Shown piece after piece: positions 1-8,339 of a DNA stretch of 64,000 nt. Location: assembly GCA_034521575.1 (NCBI GenBank), contig JAXHMJ010000005.1, positions 2,170,001 to 2,234,000 on the forward strand, written 5' to 3'. The stretch's first letter is position 1; every line of letters begins with the position of its first letter. The translations under genes were made by a program, and so were the position numbers. Under the pieces are notes generated by a model that was given only the letters and a program-made list of their open reading frames with translations, was not told where the DNA came from and searched no databases. This DNA comes from a candidate division KSB1 bacterium. Its GTDB lineage: Bacteria > Zhuqueibacterota > Zhuqueibacteria > Residuimicrobiales > Krinioviventaceae.

Positions 1-121
1 GCTGAGAAATATTATAAATTTCAGACATCTCGCGCACGGTTGCGGACTCGCCGTCCTCCAGTTCGATGAGATGCTGCAGAGCCAGTAAACCGTAGACTGT
101 CTTTTTCGATAGTTTAAACAT
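1..121 (-). CDS. Rrf2-family transcriptional regulator, N-terminal part
   Basis: Only the first 40 codons are in the window; the gene runs off the left edge. The translation begins MFKLSKKTVYGLLALQHLIE, the typical start of Rrf2 regulators, and continues into the first part of the winged helix (TVREMSEIYNIS). Members of this family bind DNA as dimers and often sense iron-sulfur clusters, redox state or small metabolites. Ligand residues, if any, would lie outside the window. The ATG ends at 121 and an imperfect palindrome lies just upstream, which suggests autoregulation. The family call is good; the regulated pathway is unknown. Confidence 0.75.
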   Translation of the reverse strand, partial: MFKLSKKTVYGLLALQHLIELEDGESATVREMSEIYNISQ

Positions 122-128
122 ATTAAAT

Positions 129-146
129 AGGACTAAATTGGTCTTA
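129..146. promoter_or_regulatory. candidate autoregulatory operator of the Rrf2 gene
   Basis: The sequence AGGACTAAATTGGTCTT is an imperfect palindrome (GAC-N7-GTC core, 12 of 17 symmetric positions) centred about 15 bp upstream of the Rrf2 start codon. Rrf2 proteins commonly repress their own promoters through dyads of this kind. The assignment is inference from position and symmetry. Confidence 0.35.
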
Positions 147-479
147 TATATTGAACACTAAAATAAGGATATTATTCCTGCTTGTCAATAAAAACATTGA
201 AATGTCGTGCACGTTTACGCCGATTTCTCTCTTTTATCTGTTTGTCGGTCGTGGGGTTTGGGTGAAAAAATTCGACAATTTGTTGCGTTATCGCAATGAA
301 ATGAGTATTTTCAGATAGGAGTATTACCAACGGTTAACAAGTTTACCAAAGCCAACGGAATAATACTTTACCACCTAAAGTGGAGCACATAGATTCTCTT
401 ACAAGACTCTGTAAAAAAAACAGTTCTTTGGCATAAAATATCAATTATATTTTTATATTTTTAAAATGAAACCAGATTA

Positions 480-1220
480 CTATTTATTTTTCTGTCGATA
501 AGATGGTCCTTCCATCAGTATAATCTCCGAGTTTTAACGAGCCGGTCTGCGATGGCTTGAGCGATTACAGCACTTTGAAAGATCTCTCCCCAGCGGCCAA
601 AGGGCAGATTGGTGGTCACGATTGTACTCGACACGTTCATGCCTGGCACTGAGCACCTGGAAAAAAAGATTTGATGACTGTTCGTCAAGCGAAAGAAAAC
701 CCAACTCGTCACAAACAAGCAGACTTGGAGTTTGATAAAATTTTAGTTTTTTTAACAACGACTGATCAGCTTGAGCGGCAATGAGGTGATTAATCATATC
801 AATAGCTGTTGTGAAGAGTACACGTTCATTTTTCAAACAGGCTTGATAAGCTATGGTTTTTGCTAATCGGGTTTTTCCGGTTCCGGGGGCGCCAATAAAG
901 ATCACGTCTTGTTTTTTATGAATAAAATCACATTCGGACAAACGCAAAACAAGGGATCGGTTCTGTTGTCGGGAGACATGGAATTTAAAATCAAAGTCAC
1001 TTGGCAAGCATTTATCAATCAAATGCGACGCTTTGATTCTGTTTTCAACAGAGCGTTTCCAGCGTGATTCGTTTTCCAGGTCAAGCAAATAATCGAGCAG
1101 CCACAGAAAGCCGTTGTTCTGCTCTTTTTCTTTTTCAAAGGCATCTTCGAGATATTCGGCCATGGTATTGAGTCGCAACTGCTGCAATTTGTGGATTGTA
1201 TTTTCAATTTTTGTCATCAT
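480..1220 (-). pseudogene. istB: IstB-like ATP-binding transposition protein, frameshifted
   Basis: IstB is the AAA+ helper ATPase that works with the IstA transposase in target capture and strand transfer. The reading frame from 1220 shows the Walker A region FIGAPGTGKTRLAKT and Walker B VCDELGFLSL. After QVLSARHER the frame breaks near 634. The expected continuation STIVTTNLPFGRWGEIF is found in the neighbouring frame, as if one base were lost. A second one-base loss near 536 in a run of A moves the reading to SEIILMEGPSYRQKNK, which ends at 480 and matches the usual IstB tail. istA overlaps the start by 17 bp. Function would be restored if both indels are sequencing errors. Confidence 0.85.
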
Positions 1221-2695
1221 TGTTCCTGCTTTTTTTCAAAGTAATGGCATCATAGATTAACAGATCGGGTTCCTGTAATTGTAACTGATTGAGCGTTTCA
1301 TCTTTGAGGGTAACTTTGGGGTAATATGTTTTAATATGCATTTTTTGATGCAGGATATTCTCAACATAATCGACGCCATAGGCTTTGTATTTGAGGGTTA
1401 TTTCAACGGCCTCCACAACTGCTTTGGCTCCATATTGTTCTCTTAATTCCAGGAGATGACTGGATGCCCGGGAAAGGCTTTTCCCGGCCTTGGCCAAATT
1501 TTCGATGAATAGTTTGATGGGTTCACCCATTGAAAACAAGAGTTGTTCTTGTCTGGTTAACCTTGCCTTTTTACGTGTTTTCAAAAGTTCTGAAATATGG
1601 TTCGGATTTTCAATAACAGCCCGGCGTTTCCAGCTTCGCGTGTGTACAGCAACAATTTTGTTTTTATGGCCTGCCCAAATTGTATGGTTATCCGCTTTGA
1701 CACTGACTGTTTTACCGGCCATCCACCAAGGCGCTGAATAATAATTTGCATCAAATTTAAACCGGCAATCGGAATGGACTTTAGCTTCTGAATGATCTCT
1801 GGTATCCGGCAATACATCCGGCAATGGACGCAGGGCTTTCGGCTGAAAACGTTCAACCGGTTTTTCATTCGTTGTTGCGTGAATACGTGTATTTGCAATG
1901 TGATCGCGCCATTTGCAGGCTTGCACATTTACATCATCCAGATCGGCAAAGGTGCGGCACGGCCAAAAGTTATAGCGAACGTAATGAACACCGCCTTTTT
2001 CTATCTTGCCTTTTGCGGATGCGTCCCTTATGCCGCACGCGTAAGGTCTGATATGAAAAGGGCGCAAGAAATGCAAATAATCTTCGTTGAACCGGATAAT
2101 ATCGCCGATTCGTTCAATGACCGCTGTTTTCAAATTATCGTGCACCAGTTCTTTGGGAGCGCCACCAAAGAATAAAAAGAATTCAACAGGGTGCGCATCA
2201 CAGCTTCTTTGTTTTGACTATGTGTGAACTCGATGTAGAGCATTCTGGAATGGCATTCTATCACCGTCATGCAGTACAGTTTTCTGGAGGTGTTGCCATA
2301 AATGAGACTGCCGAAATGCCCCAATCAAACTGACATTGTTCACCAGGGCTGCTTTCAAACCGAATGTAGGCTTTGGATCGTTTCTTACCTCCTCGTTTAG
2401 CAAGGAGGTAATCGCGCAAAATCGTAATCCCTCCGGTATAGCCTTTTTCGTCGATACGTTGTTTAATAACAACAGCGCTGGCGTTCGGCCAACCTTCCAG
2501 CAGTTCATCAATATAATTATAGAACGGTTCCAATTTACCTGGCTTTGGACGTCTGGGAGGTGTGGCAATATCCGGGGAGTTGAGATATTTTTGCACAGTT
2601 GGTCTTGAAATACATAACTTTCTGGCAATTTGGCGTTGTTTCATGCCCATATCAGCCAATTTGTGAATTTCAAAGATGATTCGTTTATTCATCAT
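1204..2695 (-). pseudogene. istA: IstA-like DDE transposase, two frameshifts
   Basis: This is the DDE transposase of the IS21 family. The N-terminus (MMNKRIIFEIHKLADMGMKQ) carries a helix-turn-helix (QRQIARKLCISRPTVQKYL). The catalytic core begins at QCQFDWG, the first Asp motif. There the frame breaks near 2305, where one base is missing, and continues in another frame as HFGSLIYGNTSRKLYCMTV. A second single-base loss near 2165 moves the reading to APKELVHDNLKTAV, the second Asp motif, and on to the C-terminus at 1204. All expected segments are present in order, so two point deletions explain everything. The chosen start overlaps the end of the preceding HTH gene by about 11 bp, suggesting coupled translation. 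Confidence 0.85.
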
Positions 2696-3116
2696 GACTT
2701 TTGGCCCTTTCAAGAGATTCAGTTACAAGTTTACGGATCGTCATGGGGTCCCAGTTTTCAAAATCGGAGCGGGTAGTCAAGGGTTTTGAAGGCAGTGCAA
2801 CCGGCTTTTTCGGCAAAGAAAGCACCTGAAACATAAACCCGTCAAAGGCAATCAGGGATTTTTTGATCAAAGCGTTTCTGGCAGTGATAAAATCATCAAG
2901 ACTTATCCTCAGCATCGTGCAGAGCCGGTCCTGACTGTAATAAGACAGCCCGTGCCGATCTCCGACAAGCACGAGCAAAAAGTAAATCAAAAGCTCGTGT
3001 TGATTCAAACTGGTAAAAAAATGGTCTGTGATAAACCGGTGTGGAATAAAACTAAATCCCCCATCAATGTTACGCACCCGGTCGGGAATAAGGGGTTTTT
3101 TGGTGATTTTCATCAT
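2685..3116 (-). CDS. helix-turn-helix passenger protein of the IS21 element
   Basis: This 143-residue protein begins at a double ATG (3116/3113) behind a GGGAGGC ribosome site. It has a winged-helix-like pattern: FTSLNQHELLIYFLLVLV, then LSYYSQDRLCTMLRISLDDF, resembling DNA-binding domains of replication or plasmid-control proteins. Similar proteins precede istA in IS21 elements of Deltaproteobacteria and related groups (established by recall, not by search). It lies inside the element ends, so it travels with the transposon. It overlaps istA and may control its expression or the end complex; that role is inference. Confidence 0.6.
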   Translation of the reverse strand: MMKITKKPLIPDRVRNIDGGFSFIPHRFITDHFFTSLNQHELLIYFLLVLVGDRHGLSYYSQDRLCTMLRISLDDFITARNALIKKSLIAFDGFMFQVLSLPKKPVALPSKPLTTRSDFENWDPMTIRKLVTESLERAKSHDE

Positions 3117-3187
3117 TCTGCCTCCCGAATAATAGATCACGTACAAATTCAACTGAAATCTACTATACCACAAGGCAAATAGCAATA

Positions 3188-3372
3188 GCGTCCATTTTTA
3201 CAATTAAATTCTTAAAGACAAAAAAAGGTCAATATTTTTATGTAAATCAGCCAGTTGCACGATTAACGCGTCCATTTTTACAATTTTCCCGGATGAATCA
3301 ATTTTATAAGGATTCATTACACAAGTGTATAATTTTTCTGACTGCTTTTTTAACGCGTCCATTTTTACAATT
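3188..3372 (-). repeat. three copies of an 18-bp repeat inside the IS element
   Basis: AATTGTAAAAATGGACGC, read on the minus strand, occurs at 3188-3205, 3268-3285 and 3355-3372, with spacings of 80 and 87 bp. Two copies encode KIVKMDAL in the Cys-rich passenger protein and one overlaps its stop codon. The pattern of spaced identical copies resembles transposase binding sites rather than protein repeats, because the sequence between copies is unrelated. Confidence 0.7.
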
Positions 3373-3686
3373 TTAATCAGCTCCGCTTTTTTTGACTGGT
3401 TCGCATTGCGTTTTTTCTGAAGGTCTCGGTTTCTTTTCACATAGTCTGGATGCTTTTTACGATACTCTTTTTGATATTTATCTAATGGATAGGTCTTGCG
3501 CCATTTCTTTAAACATGCGACTTGCTGTTCGTGATACTGAGAATCCTGAATCATTTTTTGTTTTTGCCAGGCACGTTTGCGGGCTCTTTGGCAGTTGGGG
3601 GCACTGCAGTATAACTGATTGCCTTTGAGCCGGGGATTAGCAGGTTTTTGCTTACAGCAATTCTTGCAAATAATGGTTTTCTTCAT
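3204..3686 (-). CDS. small Cys-rich passenger protein of the IS21 element
   Basis: The start at 3686 is chosen because the protein then begins MKKTIICKNCCKQKP; the longer frame adds an implausible hydrophobic leader. The N-terminus has a zinc-ribbon-like set of cysteines (CKNCC, YCSAPNCQ), followed by a strongly basic region (RARKRAWQKQK, KYQKEYRKKHPDYVKRNR). This suggests nucleic-acid binding. The C-terminal part contains KIVKMDAL twice, encoded by an 18-bp repeat that also spans the stop codon. Proteins of this type are known upstream of IS21 transposases but have no assigned function. No convincing ribosome site is visible. Confidence 0.5.
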   Translation of the reverse strand: MKKTIICKNCCKQKPANPRLKGNQLYCSAPNCQRARKRAWQKQKMIQDSQYHEQQVACLKKWRKTYPLDKYQKEYRKKHPDYVKRNRDLQKKRNANQSKKAELIKIVKMDALKKQSEKLYTCVMNPYKIDSSGKIVKMDALIVQLADLHKNIDLFLSLRI

Positions 3687-3981
3687 CACAGACACTCGTA
3701 TTGGTGGAAGGATAGTTAGGGCTGAGAACCAACATACAGCCAAAAACAAGCCCAATAATCTAAAGTGCCATAAAAATTAATTTGTGAAAAGGGGGAAAAA
3801 GAGAATAAAACGAATGATATGAAAATAAGAGAAAATTAGATGGAATTTTTATGAATATTTATGAAAATGAATTAAATGAAAGAAAATGTATGGTAAAGTT
3901 TTAGACCGGTGAAAATGGTAAAGAATTAAAGTGGTGGTAATATAGGAGAGCAGTGTTTTAGCATATATCAGTGTGGAGACC

Positions 3982-4737
3982 ATGAAAACAAAGCATACAG
4001 CCTGGTTTCGGTTTTATGAGGAATTGAATGATTTTCTGCCGAGGGATAAGAAAAAACGGGATATCCTTTACGAGTTTTCAGGTCATCCGGGTGTCAAGGA
4101 TGCGATAGAGGCGCTTGGGGTACCGCATCCGGAAGTGGAGCTGATTCTGGTCAATGGCAAATCTGTGGGGTTTGATTATCATCTGCAGCATGGCGACCGG
4201 GTGTCTGTTTATCCCATGTTCGAAAGTTTGGATGTTCGATCGTTGATCCGTCTCCGGCCGCAGCCGCTGCGGATTCCGCGTTTTGTCCTGGATGTGCATT
4301 TGGGAAAATTGGCTGCCAACTTGCGGCTTTTGGGATTTGATGCGCTGTATCGCAATGATTATTCCGATCCGCAGATTATTGATATTTCCGTGAATGAACG
4401 CCGCATTATTCTGACCCGGGACCGCGGGATTTTAAAGACCGGCGCCGTGACGCACGGGTACTGTTTGCGCTCTGACGATCCGGAGCAACAGACCCGGGAA
4501 GTACTGAGCCGTTTTGATCTTTACAACAGCGTCAGTTTGTTTACCCGCTGTGTCAAATGCAACGGAAAAATTGTGCAGGTCGAAAAGCATGCGATCCAGG
4601 ATCAAATACCGGAAAAAGCCGCAAAATACTATGATGATTTTCATCAATGTCAATCATGCGGGCAGATTTACTGGAAGGGGTCGCATTTTTCAAAAATGCA
4701 AAAGAAAATCAAGAAATTGTTGAAACGGGAAAACTAA
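3982..4737 (+). CDS. Mut7-C RNase domain protein with N-terminal ubiquitin-like domain
   Basis: The protein has about 251 residues from the ATG at 3982; a GTG at 3973 in the same frame is possible, but GGAG at 3975-3978 serves the ATG. Residues 1-80 form the ubiquitin-like fold often fused to Mut7-C (VKDAIEALGVPHPEVELILV). Residues 95-160 carry the PIN-like Mut7-C core (FVLDVHLGKLAANLRLLGFD, then IDISVNERRIILTRDRGIL) with its acidic residues. The C-terminus has a four-cysteine zinc ribbon (CVKC, CQSC). The family is related to the nuclease domain of eukaryotic Mut-7 and is predicted to cut RNA. The IS element sits directly upstream and may have removed the native promoter. Confidence 0.85.
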   Translation: MKTKHTAWFRFYEELNDFLPRDKKKRDILYEFSGHPGVKDAIEALGVPHPEVELILVNGKSVGFDYHLQHGDRVSVYPMFESLDVRSLIRLRPQPLRIPRFVLDVHLGKLAANLRLLGFDALYRNDYSDPQIIDISVNERRIILTRDRGILKTGAVTHGYCLRSDDPEQQTREVLSRFDLYNSVSLFTRCVKCNGKIVQVEKHAIQDQIPEKAAKYYDDFHQCQSCGQIYWKGSHFSKMQKKIKKLLKREN

Positions 4738-4750
4738 CAGGTAAAAAAAA

Positions 4751-4934
4751 GGCACCGGGTGTCGCATCGCCTAGGGGGGGTCAGCGAACGACGGGGGAAA
4801 CCGGTGCCATATCATATAAAATTCAGAACATAATATACTGTAAAAATATTTAAAATGCAAGAAAAAAATGATGACGCCGGGTGCCAATTAGCCTAGGGGG
4901 GGTCAGCCATTGGCGAGGGGAACCAGCGCCATCA
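4751..4934. repeat. two copies of a conserved folded sequence in a convergent intergenic gap
   Basis: Copy 1 is 4751-4808 and copy 2 is 4869-4934. Both share GCCTAGGGGGGGTCAGC in the centre and a GGGGAAACC-like segment near the end. In copy 1, GGCACCGG (4751-4758) pairs with CCGGTGCC (4801-4808), GTCG (4761-4764) with CGAC (4789-4792), and TCGC (4767-4770) with GCGA (4784-4787). In copy 2 the outer stem 4869-4880/4923-4934 has 10 of 12 pairs and the second stem is GCCAAT (4883-4888) with ATTGGC (4909-4914). The stems differ in sequence but keep pairing, while the loops are conserved. On the minus strand each copy is followed by a run of 7-8 T, so both could end transcription from the TonB receptor gene. 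The rest of the gap (4935-5119) shows nothing recognisable. Confidence 0.7.
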
Positions 4935-5119
4935 TGTTTTGCTCGCAATATTTTTATCCGGGATTTCATATTTATACTCCCCTGTATCATGTATCGCATT
5001 TATAATTGCTCTATCTTAGACAAATTCTATTCAAGTTTTATTCCATATTTTTAAGCCAATGCATCGTTTTTTTTTGATCAGGTAAATGTTATCGGCATTT
5101 TATTCCACTTTTTATTCCA

Positions 5120-7281
5120 CTATAGTGTGCCCTTGAGTCCTGCGGTAAACGTGCGCATGGGTTCCATGCTGCTTTCCCGTGATGCATAATTATAGTTGAA
5201 CACATTGTTTACGCCCAACTGCAGTGTGATCGATCCGAAATCGTAGGACACCTGCAGGTCCACAAATTTCATAGGCACCCGCTCGTTGATGGGATAAATT
5301 TTCACCTCTTTAATTTTACTGGCATAGCGGTATAAAAGTTCCGTATACACCTTGCCCACATGCAGATTAGCCTTGGCGGTAAACAACTGATTGGGACGAT
5401 AAGTGAGCGGTTCATTCCATTGCAAATTTTCGTGGTCCATGAGCGTTGTCGTCAAAACCAGTCCGGGCGCTATGCGTGTATTGTTCCAGTGAAACGGGTT
5501 ACTCCAGTTCATGGTGGCTTCAATGCCCTGAATGCGCGCCTGTTCCACATTGCGGAACTGGACATCTGTCCACGAATCAGATCAAGGTGTGCCTCGATCA
5601 GATTCCAGTAATCATTGCGGAATAGCGAGATATCCACATTCCAGTGATCGTTGATATAGTGCCGCACGCCCACATCATAAGCCCAGGCGTGTTCAGGCTC
5701 CAGATCCGGATTGGCTTTGATCTTGAAATTCATGATGGTCAATTCCAGGAATCGCTCGACGATCGTCGCGGCGCGAAAGCCGCTGCCGACCGAGGCGCGG
5801 AAATGTGTGGTGACCCAGGGCTGCCAGTTCAGTCCGAAGCGCGGACTCCACAGGTCTTCGCCTTTGCCGCCCTGCAGCTGATATCGATCGTAGCGCAACC
5901 CCGTGGTCATGCGCAGATTTTCGCGCAGTTTCCACTCATTTTGCACATACGGGCCAAACGAGTAGCCGGTGTGCGATCCGAAAAATTTGGTGCTACCCGC
6001 ATCCTGCTGAAACTGGATACCGCCGGTCAGAGTGTGGGCGGCATGCGGAATCCAGGTACCCTGGGCTTCGAATCCCTGTCCCAGCGCCGGATTGAAATTG
6101 GCGTCATCACCGAACTGATTGCCCATCAGAGTGCGCACAAATGACCCGCGCACATTGATCGCCAGCTTGGAGGACACCGGAATGCCCACTTTGACATAGG
6201 CGTTCAGCTGATTGGTGGCTGCATAATTATCCAGATTCGATTCGTCCACTTCATAGGGATGGTTGGGACCCTTCCATTGCAGAAAAAAGCCGCGGTCGAT
6301 GTAACTGTATGCCGCGTATGCGGTGACATTGGTGCCATGGGCAAACTGGTAATCAAATTTTCCGGTCAGGTTGACCTTGCTGGCATCTCCCAGCTGCCGG
6401 TATCCGGTGGATGAGTAATGACCGGCGGAAATGCGCATGCCCATTGAACCGATTTGCCGGCTGTAACTGGCATCTTCGCGGTGATACCATTGCATCTTGT
6501 TCGTATAATCCCAGGTCTCATAGGCCGGCTCTCCGTACAAACCCGAAGAAACCGATACCATCATCCGCCCCTCTTCGGACGGATCTTTGGTCTGGATATT
6601 AACCACCCCCCCGAGCGCCGAAGCGCCCCATAATGTGGATCCTGCGCCCTTGAGCACTTCAATCTGTTCAATGTCCATGGGCGGCAGCATGTCCCAGTTG
6701 AACTCGCCGGTGTCGCTGGCATATACCGGCACACCATCCAGCAGCAGCAGCACTTTGTTACCGGCGCCAAATGTATAGCCGGTCGAGCCGCGGATGTTGA
6801 TCTGATCGCCGATAAAATTGATGCCCGGCGCAGTTTCCAGTACCTCGACGATATTGGTGGCGTTTCGCTGTTCGATCTGGCGTGCGGTGACGACGGAAAT
6901 GGAAACCGGCGCACGGTCCAGGCGCTGTTCTGTTTTGCCGGCCAGCACCACTACCGGATCGAATTCAATGGATGTGGGTTCCAGGGAAAAGTTGACGCTG
7001 GTCGCGCTGTTGACCCGCACGCGCACCCCTGGTTCTTCAATATTGCGGTAGCCGATCATCGAGGCGCGCAGTGTGTATACATCCGGTGGTACAGACGAAA
7101 TTGTAAAATTTCCATCTCTGTCTGTACTGGCGCCCAGCATGGTGCCCTCAACGGTGATGTTCACTCCCGGCAGCGGCGTCTCGGTCTCGCTATCCACCAC
7201 CCGGCCTTTAATTTGACCTGTCGGCGCTGCCCAGACGGCGCTGTTGAGAAATAAAAGGAATAAAATAATCGTTTTTTTCAT
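5120..7281 (-). CDS. TonB-dependent outer-membrane receptor, one frameshift
   Basis: The product of about 720 residues forms a 22-strand outer-membrane barrel that imports a ligand using TonB energy. The start at 7281 follows GGGAGAA and gives a clean signal peptide (MKKTIILFLLFLNSAVWA). A carboxypeptidase-regulatory-like beta-sandwich follows (GQIKGRVVDSETETPLPGVN), then the plug (INIRGSTGYTFGAGNKVLLLL, GAGSTLWGASALGGVVNIQT) and the barrel. The frame breaks near 5575, where one base seems missing. The continuation WTDVQFRNVEQARIQG through the C-terminal strand ending FTAGLKGTL is found in the neighbouring frame and stops at 5120. The substrate is unknown; BtuB/CirA-like receptors have similar plugs. 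A DUF523/DUF1722 gene ends 22 bp upstream in the same direction, so co-transcription is likely. Confidence 0.88.
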
Positions 7282-7303
7282 CCTGTTCTCCCTGTTAACC
7301 GCC

Positions 7304-8257
7304 TTAGACATGATTGCGCAACGCCAGTTCCGCTGGATGCGGGGTCAGGTAAACCTGATCCAGCAGATAGGGTTGTTCATATTTGCGGATATAGTGCTTG
7401 AGCAGCGTCACCGGTACAATCAACGGCACCAGGTTGTTGTGATATTGACTGATAATATCCCGCATTTCCAGCTTTTCATCTGCGGTCAGTTGCTTTTTAA
7501 AGTACCCGAGTATGTGATCCAGTACATTGACGTTCTTTTTAACCGTGGCTTTGACCTTTAATCCCTGCATCAGCGTTCTGAAATATTGGTCCAGCAGTTC
7601 TTCAAAATTAAAATGTTTAATATCCGCGACCCGTTTCCCGAGCTTGCGCATATGCGTTTCGCTGTGCGCCATAAGCATCAGCTTGTGGCGGGTGTGAAAA
7701 TCAACCAGACCCTTGGCCGAGCGGTCCTGTTTCAAATACTCCTTCCAGCGGTGAAACACAAACACGCGTTCGATAAAGTTTTCCCGCAATCCGGCATCGT
7801 TGAGACGGCCTTCATCTTCAACCGGGATCAGCGGAAACCGGTCCATAAACGCTTTGGCAAACAATCCGGCTGTCTTGTTGGAGGTCGGATTGCCATCCTC
7901 TTTATAAATTTTGATATCGCGCATACCGGAGCTGGGGGATCTGGTTTTGAAAATGAATCCGCATAGATCTTGTGTTTCCAGATCAACGAGGCGTTTTTTG
8001 CTCCACTCGTGCATGCGTTCGGTGTGATCCATATTGCTACGGAGGGTGACCAGGCGCGGCGATTCCGGATCACCGGCCAGGTGCATGGCTTCGCGCGGTG
8101 TCGGCAGCCCGCACTCTACTTCCGGACAGACCGGAACCCATTCAACAAACGGTCCGACAATATTGGTCAGATATCGGTCCCATTTGTGTCCGCCGTCGTA
8201 ACGGACTTTTTCGCCGAGCAGACAAGTACTGATTCCAAGTTTGATTTTTTCACTCAT
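7304..8257 (-). CDS. DUF523 and DUF1722 domain protein (YbgA-type)
   Basis: This 317-residue cytosolic protein joins two conserved domains. Residues 5-150 are DUF523 (GISTCLLGEKVRYDGGHK, VPVCPEVECGLPTPREAMHL), and the second half is DUF1722 (VDFHTRHKLMLMAHSETHMR, VLDHILGYFKKQLTADEK). The Cys residues in CLLGE and CPEVECG are conserved in the first domain. The fused form is widespread in bacteria. DUF1722 proteins are found near DNA photolyase genes in some genomes, but no photolyase is present here and no biochemical role is claimed. The gene starts at 8257 and faces the divergent LEA lipoprotein gene across 82 bp. Confidence 0.85.
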   Translation of the reverse strand: MSEKIKLGISTCLLGEKVRYDGGHKWDRYLTNIVGPFVEWVPVCPEVECGLPTPREAMHLAGDPESPRLVTLRSNMDHTERMHEWSKKRLVDLETQDLCGFIFKTRSPSSGMRDIKIYKEDGNPTSNKTAGLFAKAFMDRFPLIPVEDEGRLNDAGLRENFIERVFVFHRWKEYLKQDRSAKGLVDFHTRHKLMLMAHSETHMRKLGKRVADIKHFNFEELLDQYFRTLMQGLKVKATVKKNVNVLDHILGYFKKQLTADEKLEMRDIISQYHNNLVPLIVPVTLLKHYIRKYEQPYLLDQVYLTPHPAELALRNHV

Positions 8258-8275
8258 AGACCCACCATTTTGGGA

Positions 8276-8303
8276 TTGAATTGATACATAAAATCGTTAT
8301 ATT
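8276..8303 (+). promoter_or_regulatory. sigma-70-type promoter for the LEA lipoprotein gene
   Basis: TTGAAT (8276-8281) and TATATT (8298-8303) are separated by 16 bp and lie 36 bp before the start codon at 8340, which is preceded by a GAGGT ribosome site. The match is good for a housekeeping promoter but was found by eye. Confidence 0.45.
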
Positions 8304-8339
8304 ATGAAAAATCACATTGATCTTGTTCCGAGGTAAACG

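Larger units (their letters stand above)
322..3942 (-). mobile_element. IS21-family insertion sequence with two passenger genes
   Basis: The element is 3621 bp long, larger than the usual 2-2.5 kb of the family, because two extra genes precede istA. Both ends carry the same three-part repeat in inverted orientation: TATTACCA at the tip, then TTTACCA starting 20 bp in, and TTTACCA again starting 45 bp in. On the left these are 322-329, 342-348 and 367-373. On the right, read inward on the minus strand, they are 3942-3935, 3922-3916 and 3897-3891. Multiple short end repeats are a known IS21 feature. The tips do not begin with the TG common in the family. All four genes read leftwards and overlap. 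istA and istB each carry two single-base deletions, so this copy should be inactive unless those are sequencing errors. Confidence 0.8.
316..3948. repeat. 6-bp target site duplication TAGGAG flanking the IS element
   Basis: TAGGAG occurs at 316-321 and again at 3943-3948, directly outside the two inverted ends of the insertion element. A short direct repeat at both ends is the usual trace of transposition, and IS21-family elements make duplications of about 4-8 bp. The original site lay between the Rrf2 gene and the Mut7-C gene. Confidence 0.7.

Noticed and set aside
4751-4934. Reading the two folded copies as a riboswitch of the TonB receptor gene
   Set aside because: They lie downstream of both neighbouring genes, so they cannot be a 5' leader of either.
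5644-6144. Long plus-strand open frame opposite the TonB receptor
   Set aside because: It is the antisense shadow of a well-conserved receptor gene, has no family resemblance and no ribosome site.
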